Assembly (NCBI GenBank): GCA_907165135.1
Contig: OU015568.1
Span: 6,146,501-6,210,500, forward strand
DNA from: Oikopleura dioica
Taxonomy: Eukaryota > Chordata > Appendicularia > Copelata > Oikopleuridae
DNA length: 64,000 bases
Direction: 5' to 3'
Positions 1 through 11,885 of this stretch are shown one piece after another. A program made the position numbers and the translations under genes. Position 1 is the stretch's first letter. Every line of letters begins with the position of its first letter. Under the pieces are notes generated by a model. That model had not been told where the DNA came from and made no database searches. It was given only the letters and a program-made list of their open reading frames with translations.

Positions 1-23
1 ATGCACTTTTCAGACCTTTTTAG

Positions 24-2214
24 AGCCAAAGAAGCGTTCCTCTCAGAACTTGGTGCGTTTTATCAGTCAACTTTTACAAAAAATCAATAGAAGTCAATAT
101 CGCGGGTTCAATCGAAAGATTCGAGCTCAAGGATGAAGTGAAATTTGACGACTCGAAAGGACGGTTCTTCTTTGGAGGAAGCTCAGCGAATATTGGAGCG
201 TCGGTCATTTTTTCGAAGGCAGTAATTCGCAGAGATAGGTCTGTAAACAAAGAAGAACTCAGCGAAAACCCCGGAGAACTTATCTTCAGCAATGGAGTAA
301 TGAGAGCTGAGGAGAAACGAAGAGTGTTGAATCGCTTGGTCGCGCATTCAAAGTCGAAATATCCTTCCAAAGACACGTGTCCCACAATATTCAAAAAAGC
401 GAACAAAGGAGTTTCTCCGAAAGAGTTTCAAAGTCCAGTCGTTCGAAGAGTCGTTATGAAATGCTGGAACTTTGGAAAAATCATGGACAGAATTAACTGC
501 CTCAATCGCGAATTGGAGAACAATTTTATGAAGCGACTTGAACAGACGCGCTTTGAATCGTTAAATCAAAATCGGAGAAGAATGAAGAGTCTTTTCCAGT
601 CGTTCGATGGTCTTCAATGCGATGGAACGCTTCTCACCATCTTTCTCAAAAGCATCGATTCTAAGAATTACCTCTTTCCTTATCTCATGCTCGCTGCGGA
701 TAAAAACTGCGCCCTGGCACTTCTAGTTCTCGCGAAAATCCACGAAAGTTCCGGCGATCTACTTACGGCGGCGATGTACTACAGCTACGCAGCGCAGAAA
801 GCTTTCGAAAGAAGACGAGACCATCCCGAGCAAATGGTCTTCGTCGACGAAATTCGACTAAACGATGAAAAGGCGCTGGATCTTTTCGAAGGCGAGTCCG
901 GCGGCGTCTACAACTGGTTGCTGGATCAAGCCACGAAAGGCGTCCAGAGCGCGCAAAATCACCTGGCGAGCGTCATCTACCACGGAAAAACTGGCGTCAA
1001 AAAGAATCTTTCCAAGGCTTTCAAGTTCTTCCAACAGGCGGCAAAATCGGAAACGACGGATCCAGACGCGACTTACAACCTTGGATTAATGAAGATGAAA
1101 GGTCAAGGTTCTGGAAGAGACATCGAAGGAGCGGTCGAGGACTTTCAAAAAGTGGTGGAGAGCAGTGCTCATGCTCCATCTCTGAATGCTCTGGGACACT
1201 ACCATTTGCAGGAAGAAAAGAACGCGGAAAAAGCAAAAGAGTATTTCGAAAAAGCGGCGGAACTGGGCGACCCTGACGCGATGCACAACCTTGCGATCAT
1301 AAACAAGCAGAATCTCATTCCCAATCAGCCGAGAGACGATGTCTACTGCTTCGGCCAATTTTATCGCGCCGCTCAACGAGGCCACATTGAATCCGCTTAT
1401 CAGCTGGTGCTCTTTTATTCCGACGGAATTCCAGGAAGTTTACCGGTTGTTCATAAAGACGCGGTTGTTTGGGCCAAGTTTGTTTTATCTGGAACCTCGG
1501 TGGAATTGCGCCAGACACTTCAGAATGGTTTGAAATTCGCGAAAAAGCAGCCAGGAGCGAGATAAAGATAGAATTGACATATTAATTAACCTTTATGAAT
1601 ACGGCTTAAGATCTTGCTCAAGCACTTTCTTTCTGCTTTTACGGTTTGAGCGCGATCGCTTCTTCTGATTTGGGAGCTTTCAATGCTGCCTTCTTGATTA
1701 GCGAAAAATTCAACAAAGAAGCAGATTTGGACTTGAGATTTTTAAAACTAGCGGTCGAAAACACAACGTATTTGCCCTACCGTCAAGCTCAAACACTTCT
1801 CGGAGAACGACTGGGTCCGGAAGAAGGAGAACGGCATCTCGTAGCGGCGGCAAAAGGAATGTGCCCTCGAGCAATGTTCAGTCTCGCTTCGGGCACGCGG
1901 GAATTATCGTAAGTTTTTTGAGACGCATTTATCTTGAAGCAATTTGAAATTGAAAGGAATTCGAGTCTGAGCGAGCTTGGACTGCTCAAGTTCAAAGACG
2001 ACTACCGACGAGTTCTTTTGAAGCGCTGCGCCAGGGTATGAAAAGGGGTTGAAATGATGGCTAATGGATTTAGTGGGGAAATGAAGAATCGATACCTTGT
2101 CAAATCTATCTACTGAAGTTTTACCTGCGAGACTACGGTCCACTTGCGATGAAAGTTTCCGGAGCAGCGATGACTGTTTTGTTTGTTCTTTCTTTAGTTG
2201 TTCGGTATTTCTGA
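24..2214 (+). CDS. SEL1L3-like Sel1-repeat membrane protein (5' partial)
   Basis: The gene enters from the left edge; the first visible exon starts after TTTTTAG at 23 and no start codon is in the window. The N-terminal part reads like the end of a LamG/ConA-type beta-sandwich (RFFFGGSSANIGASVIF). It is followed by Sel1-type helical repeats: YNLGLMKMKGQGSG, YFEKAAELGDPDAMHNLA and AVVWAKFVLSG. The order lectin-like region, Sel1 repeats and one C-terminal membrane helix (AMTVLFVLSLVVRYF at the stop) is that of the SEL1L3 family. Family function is poorly known, so only a membrane-anchored Sel1-repeat role is inferred. The intron at 1561-1610 is exactly 50 nt with GA-AG ends, and the reading frame needs it. 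Canonical introns follow near 1909 and 2037. An AATAAA-like signal lies near 2235. The family call is fairly secure; direct SEL1L3 orthology is inferred. Confidence 0.75.
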
Positions 2215-2544
2215 GACAGAAAAAATCGATCGAATAATAAACTCTCAGAAGCACAAGAGTTTTCTCTCTATTCAGCGAATAATTTTGTCGGACAGACCTG
2301 AAACATCCGCACTTGACAATTGAAAGAACAGTTTATCGGCGAACAACTTAAATTTGTTCTGAGAAATGATGAACCATGGAATTGTAAATATTTGCGGATG
2401 GAGCGCGAATTCGGCTTTGACTTTTTTTCGCAATTGAAAAATAGAAAATGGAAATAATTTGCGCCGGTTTTCCGAAAACTTCGTCGAAGAGCAGTTCTTC
2501 TTGTCTCCGGTAATTTGAAAAAAAGGATGAAGAATGGTCAATAT
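2215..2544. other. Intergenic, 3' flank of the SEL1L3-like gene
   Basis: This AT-rich stretch runs from the stop codon to the start of a palindromic element. A polyadenylation-like ATAATAAA lies near 2235. No convincing exon, RNA gene or repeat is visible on either strand. Confidence 0.5.
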
Positions 2545-3307
2545 TTAAGGATATACCCGATAAAATTGAACTTTCTTAGCGCCTTAATACAAAGTCGGAT
2601 CATTATTATTTCAAAAGCAGTCCTACCTAAAATTGTGCGTTAAATTCAATTCTGGTACTTTTTTGAAAATTTTCATTAGAATTTTTCTCTCTATAGCGAT
2701 TTGAAAACGAACTCTCTCGATTTCTCGAAATTTGTCCATTGAATCGCTAAAACTGAACCATGTTCTGTATTAAAATAATGCTGAGCTACAAAATTGATGG
2801 AAAAAAATTCTTAAACTCGATCGAATTTTCATTCTGATGTTTTCCTCTTTCATACGCCTGTTTTTCTTCTCTGCGCGTTTTCTCGCGTGCTACCAATCAG
2901 AGCGGTGCGCTCAACCACGCATTTTCTCTCAGAAAAGAGGAGTCGAGTGAGTGAGCGCCCAGCGCGCCGCCCTGTAGAACTTTTACGCGCTGAGTAGCCC
3001 TCAATGAAATGGCTCTAGAATCGGTTGTAAGAGGGATAAAGGAAAGGTAAGCCATCAATATTGTAGATAAGGGTCCAAAGAACTTATCTATCGAAAAATC
3101 TCGACCGATTTAGTCTAAAAATTTCGAGTAATCGAGAGAGTAAGATTTGAAATCGCTCTAAAGAGAAAATTTCAACTGAGAAAATATGAAAAAGTACCAG
3201 ATTTGAGTTCTACTTGCTTTTTTAGGTAGAATTGCTTTTGAAATAAAAATGATCCTACGTCGCATTTCGGCGCTATAAATGTTCAATTCTATCGGGTATA
3301 TCCTTAA
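2545..3307. mobile_element. Palindromic MITE-like element flanked by TTAA
   Basis: The sequence begins TTAAGGATATACCCGATA and ends with the reverse complement TATCGGGTATATCCTTAA. The two arms, about 210-230 nt each (2549-2760 and 3090-3303), match with many substitutions, so this is an old inverted repeat and not an assembly mirror. The middle (about 2860-3010) is GC-rich and unpaired. TTAA on both sides would fit a TTAA target duplication of the piggyBac type, but TTAA could equally be part of the terminal repeat. No transposase is encoded. It is a non-autonomous element of uncertain superfamily. Confidence 0.6.
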
Positions 3308-4738
3308 TTTCAGGACGCTTGGTTTCAAAGTAGCGGATTATGTCGAAACTACCGAGTTCTTATCTGACGTCTGGGTCGATTACTTGGAAGGAAGATGCCC
3401 GATCCGGAGGGTGATAGAAGAATACAAAAAGCACGGCTTTCAAGGTAGATTTTTCAAGAAAAAAGAGGTGCTATCAGAAATTTAGCAAATCAAGATATCT
3501 ACTGCGAACGTTCGTAAATTGCGAACGCCGTTCGCAAAATAGCCTTTGCGAACGAGGCCGCCCGCCACCCGGTCTGTCGGTATCGAGTATTGAATCCTAA
3601 TAAAACAATCTCGGAGATACACGAAAGAATTTCCCAATCCATTTATTTATTGTTACGTCAATCATATCCTGCATTGAAGCAAATGTTTGTCCAGCAGATC
3701 TCATGATACGCACGCGCTTGTTTGTTCGAAAAATGACCAGTCGGCTGGGATCTCACATGCATCTCGTTCAGTCACGATAGAACTATCGAACATCTCATGC
3801 TTCTCATCGGTAATAAACGGAGACTCAGGTTATCAATGAACTCATGCAATTTTCATGCAATTGATGCAATTTCCAATTCTAAGTGGGCCTTAGGCGATGT
3901 CATTCTTGAATACTTAGAATTCTATTTTATTTTATACAAGAATTTATATGTCTTTCGCCAAAAGACGCTCAATAAAGTATTCTATTGACGATTTAAAGCT
4001 GTAATTCGAAATATTTATTAATAAAAATCAATACCTATTTCTATGATGGTAATTCTATGAAATTCCGCTTATTCTTGAGGTTTTTGTAGAGTAATGTCAA
4101 CTTTATTAGAGTTGAAATTGGCAAAAAGCAGTTTTTATTCTTTATTCAAAAAGCGCCATCTGGCGAGCGCTTGTAACATTTTCTGGACTAGTCGACGAAG
4201 AATGAAAAGAGTGAAATCAATGGAGGGCGCAGCGCGATTGGCCGGGACGGTGGGTGCGCGGGCGTGGCGCAGACTTGCGAAACAACAAGCTCATCGCTTT
4301 TCGACGCGAATTTCCACTTTTCTCTTCATTTTCGTCCCGAAATGGACTAGAATCGAGCCGCGCGAAAAATCTAGGAGACAAATTTTTCGCGAAAAAAAGA
4401 AAAAAGAAGAACTTTTCTTCCGTTTTTTTATAAAAAAAGGTTCCATGATTACTACGTGATTTATGGCTCAACAGGAGAGGCTCATACTATTCTGAATAAA
4501 ATACAGAGATTTTGAAAGAAGATTTATTGGCTGAAGAAATTTTTGGGAAAGAAGACATAGAGAAAAATAGATTTGTGGTCCAATTTTGGTTTTCCTTTTG
4601 ACGTGAAAATGGGTGTTTTTGATAGATTGACTGTTAGAATAGGGATTTTCTGTTTAGTTTATAAAGAATCTACTTAGTCTACTAATTAAGTTTATTTGAA
4701 AGAAGAAAATAGCGATTTCGGAAATTTTAAGTAATAGC
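3308..4738. other. Intergenic, with one possible orphan exon
   Basis: Directly after the palindrome a TTTCAG acceptor is followed by an open stretch (about 3313-3452). It reads TLGFKVADYVETTEF and then an acidic/basic helix, and ends at CAAG|GTAGAT. It looks like a coding exon but no flanking exons were found and the peptide is not recognised. GCGAACG-type short repeats occur at 3500-3560. The rest is AT-rich with no recognisable gene. Confidence 0.3.
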
Positions 4739-5696
4739 TAGGGAAACTCGATGAAAAATGAGCTTTTTTCTGGGATCAGTAGAGAGGGAGTATAATACAG
4801 TTTTAGAAAGCCCAGAAGCTGAGGATCATTTTGACTATTTACAGTGTGGGGTTTGGGTCATGTCCTGGGGCGTTTTTGGGCGTCTAAAGTCCGGAAAATG
4901 GGGGTAGTTCCAGAAAAGGGATTAAAAAAGTACCGGTAGTCCATCCTAAGAACGAGCGGCTTGGCTAAGTTGTAGAGGAGGCTCCGGCGATTCAGAATCT
5001 GTATAGAAACCTATTGGGACCCCCACATTCTAGAGGCGCTAGAGGCTCTAGAAGTTGAGGAAGTTACCTCAAAATCGGTACTTTTTTACGATAAATTGCG
5101 CTAAGGGTTATATTTTTATCCGAAATAGTCCTCAAAACGTTCCAATCAATTTTCGGATGTCAAAAATATCGTTTGGGGTCATTTGAGGTCACTTAGGGTC
5201 ATTTTTTGAGGAAAAATAGAATTTGGCCGAAACTCTACCCGAATAACCTCAAATGACCCCAAACGATATTTTTGACATCCGACAATTGATTGGAACGTTT
5301 TGAGGACTATTTCGGATAAAAATATAACCCTTAGCGCAATTTATCGTAAAAAAGTACCGATTTTGAGGTAACTTCCTCAACTTCTAGAGCCTCTAGCGCC
5401 TCTAGAATGTGGGGGTCCCAATAGGTTTCTATACAGATTCTGAATCGCCAGAGCCTCCTCTACAACTTAGCCAAGCCGCTCGTTCTTAGGATGGACTACC
5501 GGTACTTTTTTAATCCCTTTTCTGGAACTACCCCCATTTTCCGGACTTTAGACGCCCAAAAACGCCCCAGGACATGACCCAAACCCCACACTGTAAATAG
5601 TCAAAATGATCCTCAGCTTCTGGGCTTTCTAAAACTGTATTATACTCCCTCTCTACTAATCCCAGAAAAAAGCTCAATTTTCATCGAGTTTCCCTA
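4739..5696. mobile_element. hAT-type foldback (palindromic) MITE
   Basis: A 958-bp near-perfect palindrome. The left arm is 4739-5189, the right arm 5246-5696, and the unpaired centre 56 nt. The ends read TAGGGAAACTCGATGAAAA and its reverse complement. The 8-bp target duplication GTAATAGC is present at 4731-4738 and again at 5697-5704. An 8-bp duplication plus C/TAGGG termini are hallmarks of the hAT superfamily. No transposase is encoded, so it is non-autonomous. The arms differ at a few positions (TCAG versus TTAG near the ends, for example), which argues against an assembly artefact. The element sits between genes. Confidence 0.85.
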
Positions 5697-6831
5697 GTAA
5701 TAGCCGGTTAACTTTGCCCTAGATTCTACCGTTACGGTAGTACCGTATCCTTCACTACAGTACTTAGTAGCTGTAAGCCGAAAGACAAGACAAGCCGGCT
5801 TAGCCAACAGGCCAAAATTTTTAATTCCCCCTCAAGTCTTGAACCTAACCATTTACCCGCCGACTTGTTGGACTTGGCCCAACTCGTCAAACTCTTCAAA
5901 CTTGCTTTATTTCGAAAGAATCCATCCCTCTTTTCTTCTCCGGAAACAGTTGTTTCAGAACAGAAACACCTTTCAGCACCTTTTTTCCAGAGTTTGAAAA
6001 AATACTCACGTGGTGTATTTTCATGTTGGAACAAAATTAGACGTCATTAGGGATATTTAAGGGATTAGCTTTAGATTCTCAGAACAGTACTTCGAAACTA
6101 GAATCTTTTCAGACCCAAGAAACAGTTATTCAAGAGCAATTTGTTTAGAGAGTTTTGATAGGCAGTGATAAATATTAAGAGTTTTCTTTTGGAAAATTAA
6201 ATAATTGAAAGCAACAAGAAATGAGCCGCAAACAGTCAATTGCTCTCACAAGACAGTTCCTTGTTACACGACTCTTTCCCAATCTCAACTCGCCCAAGGA
6301 GTACGACAGCAACCAGCAGAAAGGTACAGTAACAGCCAAACATGCTCCACGCATCGAGGCGATCAATATTCAATTCACTAGCTGAAATAAGCAGCGGAAA
6401 GCCAATTACGCGATTTTTAATCACTGTTTTCTTCTTTTGAAAGAAAAACAAAAACGCCATCGCAGTTGGCCGTATTTTCGACCCTTTTGTGAGTCCTCAA
6501 AGCTTCCAAATTGACAGCAAATGAGAATGGCGCCCTTCTGCTTTTATAGTCATCAAATATTAAACAGAAAAAATAGCTGTTAGTGCAAAGTGCACTCCTT
6601 GTTGTTTGCAGTCCGCCCCACAGATTTGTCGCCTATCAATATTTACAGTTTATGCTCCTGAGATCGAGCTGACATGTGACAGATCAAGGGTCAAAAACTT
6701 TTGCACCGCGAACTCAAGCTGCCAGGATTATCGCAGAGTTTGCAGTTGTATCTTTTTAATTTTGGGAAAATACAAAAAGGGAAAAATAGAATCAGCCCTC
6801 GTTTTATCCATTTATGAATCTATCTTTTCAG
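5697..6831. other. Intergenic upstream of the PPTC7-like gene
   Basis: No gene or RNA is recognised. The stretch probably holds the promoter and 5' leader of the phosphatase gene: an acceptor-like CTATCTTTTCAG ends at 6831 immediately before the first open exon. Open frames here look like chance. Confidence 0.4.
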
Positions 6832-8287
6832 ATCGTAAACATACACTGACCGATGTCTTCAAGAAAACATACGCAGTATTTCCAAATGCGATCGATTTCG
6901 CGCTCGTCCAGGTACAGTCCACTACAGTAACTCAATAAATTCACCAATAAACCCACCACTGATCCATTTTGATTTTGATTCATTTTCACCAATTTTTATT
7001 TTTAGGATCCGTTGCCACCCATTATTGTGAAGATTTCGCAACTGAACTGGGCAGCTGCTGGCTTCTCGAAAGTGTCGCAAAACATCAGATGCACTTCTGG
7101 ACAAAGCGCTCTGGCTACCATTCAGAAGTTCGGCGAGGATGCCTGCTTCGCTCTAACCAACAGTCGTAGAAAAGGTAAGCCCCTCCGATTGACCCCTTAC
7201 TCATCGACGTTTCAGACTACATCGGCATCGCTGACGGCGTGGGAGGCTGGCGGGATCGCGGGTTCGATCCCTCCGTCTTCTCCTCCTCCCTGATGCGAAT
7301 CTGCAAAGATATGGCCAACAAGAAGCAAGAGGATCCCATGCGTCTCATCGACGACTCTTACAATAAGGTATGTGCGTGAAAAGCATCTTCAGATTCTGCT
7401 GATGCTCAGAAAGTATTCAATAACCATGAGAGACAAGATAATGAGCGCTTTTATCTTTCAGCTTTTGTTGCTGAACAAAAAGAAAAACTTCCAAATCGTG
7501 GGTTCGTCGACAGTTTGCATCCTCTCCTTCGAGCAGGAAACGGGAATCCTGACAACGGCGAATCTCGGCGACTCGGGCTACCTAATCGTCCGCAACGGCG
7601 AAATCATAGACAGGAGTGAAAAACAGACTCACAAGTTTAACATTCCAAAGGTACCAAAATCACTTAAAATTTTCCACAAACGATTTTTTTCAGCAACTGG
7701 CTTATGCGCCGCCAAGTCTGCGATTTATCGCTGATATGCCGTCTGATGCACACGAGAAGAAATTTGTAACGCACCCGGTAAGTTTGCAGACAGATAGAAA
7801 GTCCCGTGGTTTGTCTTTTGGACGCGTCGTTAAATGATACTTTTGTGTTTTTTGATTTATGTGTTTTCTTGGATTTGCGATTTTGAATCGATGAATCTGG
7901 GTTTACGACGTATTCTGATCAATTACAACTCGACTGACCTTATTCTTTCCAGGGAGATCTAATCGTCACAGCTACCGATGGTCTGTTCGACAACGTCCCC
8001 GACGAAGTACTACTCCAGGAGCTCTCGTACCTTCCCCATGCCGATCAAATCCACACGCAAGGTCTGCCTCCTCCTTTCTCTTTCAAGCCTTTAACTCCTC
8101 TTCTTCAGACCTGGAGCGCACGGCAAAGTGCCTGGCCTCGCGCGCGCACAAGAACGCGCTCAACAAATCGTACGTTTCTCCCTTCGCCCTCGCCGCCAAA
8201 AGCGCCGGCTTCCACTATACTGGCGGCAAAATGGACGACGTAACGGTCATTGTCTCCGTTGTGTCCGACCTGGGTACTGAAGTGTAG
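6832..8287 (+). CDS. PPTC7: PPTC7-like PP2C-family mitochondrial protein phosphatase
   Basis: Metal-dependent Ser/Thr phosphatase of the PPTC7/Ptc7p type. In known family members it acts in or on mitochondria (coenzyme Q synthesis, BNIP3/NIX control). All PP2C motifs are in order: GEDACF, then IGIADGVGGWRDRGFDPS (metal-binding Asp), VGSSTVCILSF, TANLGDSGYLIVR, TATDGLFDNVPDE and GGKMDDVTVIVSVV near the end. Short canonical introns lie near 6912-7004, 7175-7214, 7367-7460, 7651-7693, 7779-7952 and 8061-8107. The 5' end is unresolved. The exon from 6832 is in frame but has no ATG, so the start codon may lie in an unseen exon or the targeting peptide may begin upstream. The ending GTEV is complete. 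Family assignment is secure. Confidence 0.88.
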
Positions 8288-9024
8288 CTTCTATTTTTAG
8301 CTTTTTCTTTTTCTAAAACTTCCGTTTAAAAATTCAAGATTCAACATGCTATCTTCGCCTTTCTCTTTTCGTATCTTCTCGTCTTTTTTTCTATCAACTT
8401 TCTCTTCTCTACTGAAATTTCCAAGGCCTACTTTTGACTTCATTCAAATTGAAGAACTAATGGTGAACAAATGGGTTTCTGACCCCTTTTTTGAGGTGTT
8501 CAACTTTGCCTTTTCTTGGTCCTTTAGGATCAAGCTATCAATTCTTCAGCATTTATTTATTTAGGATGTTTTTAAATGAAACAGTTTTGGCCTTCTTTTC
8601 TGGTGCCAAAATGACTTCACTCCTTTCTCCTTCGAGAAAGAAAAAAATACTCTCTTTTCAAAATTGAAACTCTCCCAAAACAACATATTCTCTTTTACCT
8701 CGTTGCTTGTGCTACTATCAAACCATATTTTTCCTAAGTCAAGTGCCGCGGAGAACCAACTCTTTCGACATCTGAACGAGAAAACGGTTCGGATCAGGAG
8801 TTTCCCGCGGCCGCTTGATTTCGGAATGAAGTGAAACTTGAGTGGTTACGAATTTAACTTATTTATTTGTATAAAGGAATACACTATTCAAAAATTGAAA
8901 GTCTTGTTTTTGATTGCTGCAGGAAATAGTTTATTCTTTGTCAAGAGCAAGAAGCAGGCGAAGTTAGTAAAGGAACACCATTTAGCCTGAAACAAAAGAT
9001 CGAAATCGGTTGGTTAAAGCGAGA
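8288..9024. other. Intergenic between the PPTC7-like gene and CUL1
   Basis: AT-rich 3' flank followed by the CUL1 promoter region. A pyrimidine tract with CTGCAG at about 8917-8923 could be a cis- or trans-splice acceptor about 100 nt before the CUL1 ATG. Nothing else is recognised. Confidence 0.4.
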
Positions 9025-11655
9025 ATGAGACTCCAACGGATGGATTCCAGCCACACGCTGGAGCGAACCTGGACAGAAGTCCACGATGGATTGAACAACG
9101 TCTTCTACGACCGCGGAATGGGCCACAAGCGATACATCGAGCTCTACACGCATGTTTACAACTACTGCACCGCTGTGAACAAGCCTGCCATGCGAAAGCC
9201 GCCGATGAACGGTTCGATGGAGTTCGTTGGCTACCCACTTTACCAGCTCGTGCGCGAATACCTCGAGGAGTACGTCAAAGGCGAGAATCAAAAAGCGCGA
9301 AAGCAAATCGACCTTCTCGAGTTCTACGCCGTCTCTTGGTCGAATTACTCCCTTTCTGCGAAGGTCTTGAACGGCATGTGCGCGTACATGAACCGCTTCT
9401 TCAAAAACAAGCGCACGAGGCGCAAAGCTCCTTTTACGAGATCAGAACAGACGATGTCTTTGTCGTCACAGATCTGGCAGTGAAGATCTGGAACGAGTAC
9501 TTCTTCCGCAACGTCTCCGGCCGACTGACGACGCTGCTGATAGAACAGATTCAGGAAGAAAGAAAAGGAAATCAGATCAATTCTTCGCTCGTCAAAAGCG
9601 TCATCGACTCGTACATCACTCTTGGATCGGCCGTGTCCGTCGGCGAAGCAAAGCCGCCGCCTGAAAAGACGCTTTTTATTTACGAAAATGAGTTCGTCAA
9701 TCAATACATCGAAGAAACAGTGAGGTTTTACAAGGTTGAATCGAGACTCTTCCTCGACAACAATCCGGGAATAAATGGATTGAAAGAATTCCTCAAGAAG
9801 GCAGAATTACGGCTTGATGAAGAGCAGCTCCGATCTGAACGATATCTTCATTTCTCGTCGACGAAGAAAGTTATGAAGGAATGCGAACAGGCGATAATTG
9901 GCGATCATCGAGATGTGCTCGTGTCTTCGTTTGCTCCCTTGTTGGATAACAGTCAGACTTCGGATCTCGCGAGAATGTACAGATTGGCGAAACGAGTCGA
10001 CCAGGGACTCACGCCCATCCGCTCGAAGTTCGAAGACTTCATCGTCGCCTGCGGAATGAGCATCATGGAGTCCGTTGGAACGAACCCTGAGCCGAAAACC
10101 TTCGTGAGCCGCATTCTTCACATCTACGAGCGTTTCTCTCGCATCAACCAAATCTGCTTCGACAACGAGTTCAAGGAAGCACTCGACCGCGCCTCGACAA
10201 AATTTATAAACAAGTAGGGCTGCAAAAAGTGCAAGCTTGCAATCTTACTCTTTTTCTTTCATTTAGGAACAAAGCTTGCGAAGAAAAACCGACATTGTGT
10301 CCTGAATTGGTTGCAAAATATTGCGACAGTCTTTTGAAAAGATCGAATAAGTCCATTGATGATCCTGCGACTGAGGAGAAATTCAACCAAATAATGATCG
10401 TCTTCAAGGTTTTCTTTCTATAACTCCTTTTTATAATTTTTTTTTGATTTAGTATATCGAAGATAAAGACGTCTTCGAAACTCATTACTCCCGTATGTTT
10501 GCGAATCGCTTGATCAAGGGCACTTCCGGATCCGATGATGCGGAAGAATCTATCCTTCAGAAACTCAACGGTAAATGATGCTCAATTTATCTTGTCCAAA
10601 CTTGCTTTTCAGATATCTGCGGATTCGAATACACAGCGAAGTTGAACAGAATGTGGCAAGACATCAACACATCTAAGGGAACGACGGAGAAGTTCAAAAT
10701 GGCGATGCAGGAGGAAAACATCGATCTTGGAATCGACTTTTCGGTGAAACTTTTGAGCACTGGTTCATGGCCTCTGACAAAGGTTCATCCTTCATGATCA
10801 TCTTGTTGATAATAGCAACTGTTTAGGCTTTCAGCATGGAGCTGCCAAGAGTCTTGTCGAACTCGCTGCAAACTTTCAAAGAACATTACGACAAAAAGAA
10901 TCCGAGAAGAGTGCTAACTTGGCTCTGCTCGCAAAGCAAGGTGATTTTCGAAAGAGAAAGCAGCAGTAACGGTCTCTTTCAGGGAGAAATAACAGCAAAC
11001 TACGCGTCCAAAAATTATGTTCTCGTCGCTTCTACCATTCAAATGGCAGTCTTGCTTCTCTTCAACCACGAAAATCAACTGACAGTTGCTGAAATCTCGA
11101 AAAGGCTCGCTGTCGATGCAACGCTGATGCAACAAGTCGTCTTGGTTTTGTTGAAACATCAACTTCTTTGTCTCGGGCCTTATCCTTCGCAGCCGGAAAC
11201 CGAGGGATGCGAGAAGCTCCCTGGTAAAGACGATTTACGTAAGCTTGAATCCTTTCTAAATTTTATAAAACTGTTTTTTAGTTTCTTACAACAAGGACTT
11301 CTTCAACAAGAGGACGAAAATCACGATCAACGTCACTTACAAAATCGAAAGTGGAAACCAAGAAGAGACCGTTACGAATAAAAATATCGAAGCCGACCGA
11401 AAACTGCTCATTCAAGCAGCAATCGTGAGAATAATGAAGACCCGTCGGCAAGTCAATCACCAGACTCTCATGGCCGAAACGACCGCTCACTTATCTGGGT
11501 AAGTTTTTTGCTTGGAAATCAAGGAAGAGTACTTGTAAATTTTCAGGCGTTTCAAGGCTTCAGTTCAAAAGATCAAGGCCTGCGTCGAAACTCTCATCGA
11601 AAAAGAATACATCGAACGAGTCGACGGCAAAGATATCTACACTTACGTCGCCTAA
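9025..11655 (+). CDS. CUL1: Cullin-1, scaffold of SCF ubiquitin ligases (one apparent frameshift)
   Basis: Scaffold that bridges SKP1/F-box adaptors (N-terminus) and the RBX1 RING subunit (C-terminus) in SCF E3 ligases. The N-terminal cullin repeats are visible ([27 protein letters not shown]), then the cullin-homology region ([31 protein letters not shown]) and the winged-helix/neddylation tail ([20 protein letters not shown], ending [19 protein letters not shown]). The neddylation Lys is the K of RIMK. Introns are short and canonical, for example about 10216-10265 and 10409-10452. One base appears to be missing around 9418-9420: the frame changes from KNKRTR to AQSSFYEI with no GT..AG to explain it. 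Everything else is intact, so a sequencing or assembly error is likelier than a pseudogene. AATAAA lies near 11784. Confidence 0.93.
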
Positions 11656-11885
11656 GATCGCACTTGTTCACTATTCTCTTCTCGTTTCTGTATGTTTTCC
11701 TACCCAGCTGCTTATTCGTCCTTTCATTCAACACTTAAACACTCTGCCACGTCCAATCTTAGTTCAATTTATTTTCTATTGATAAATAAACACGTAAAGT
11801 TCAATTCAAAACTCAGAAAACGCTTCTTGAAGTGATTTTTTTTTCAAATGAAATATGTTTTATTTGCTTCGAGTCACATGCAGCA

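Noticed and set aside
4739-5696. Palindrome as an assembly artefact
   Set aside because: The arms are not identical and a perfect 8-bp duplication flanks the whole unit, as expected from transposition.
7255-7275. GCGGGTTCGATCCC, which resembles a tRNA T-arm
   Set aside because: It lies in the coding sequence of the PPTC7-like gene (RDRGFDPS) and no cloverleaf can be drawn around it.
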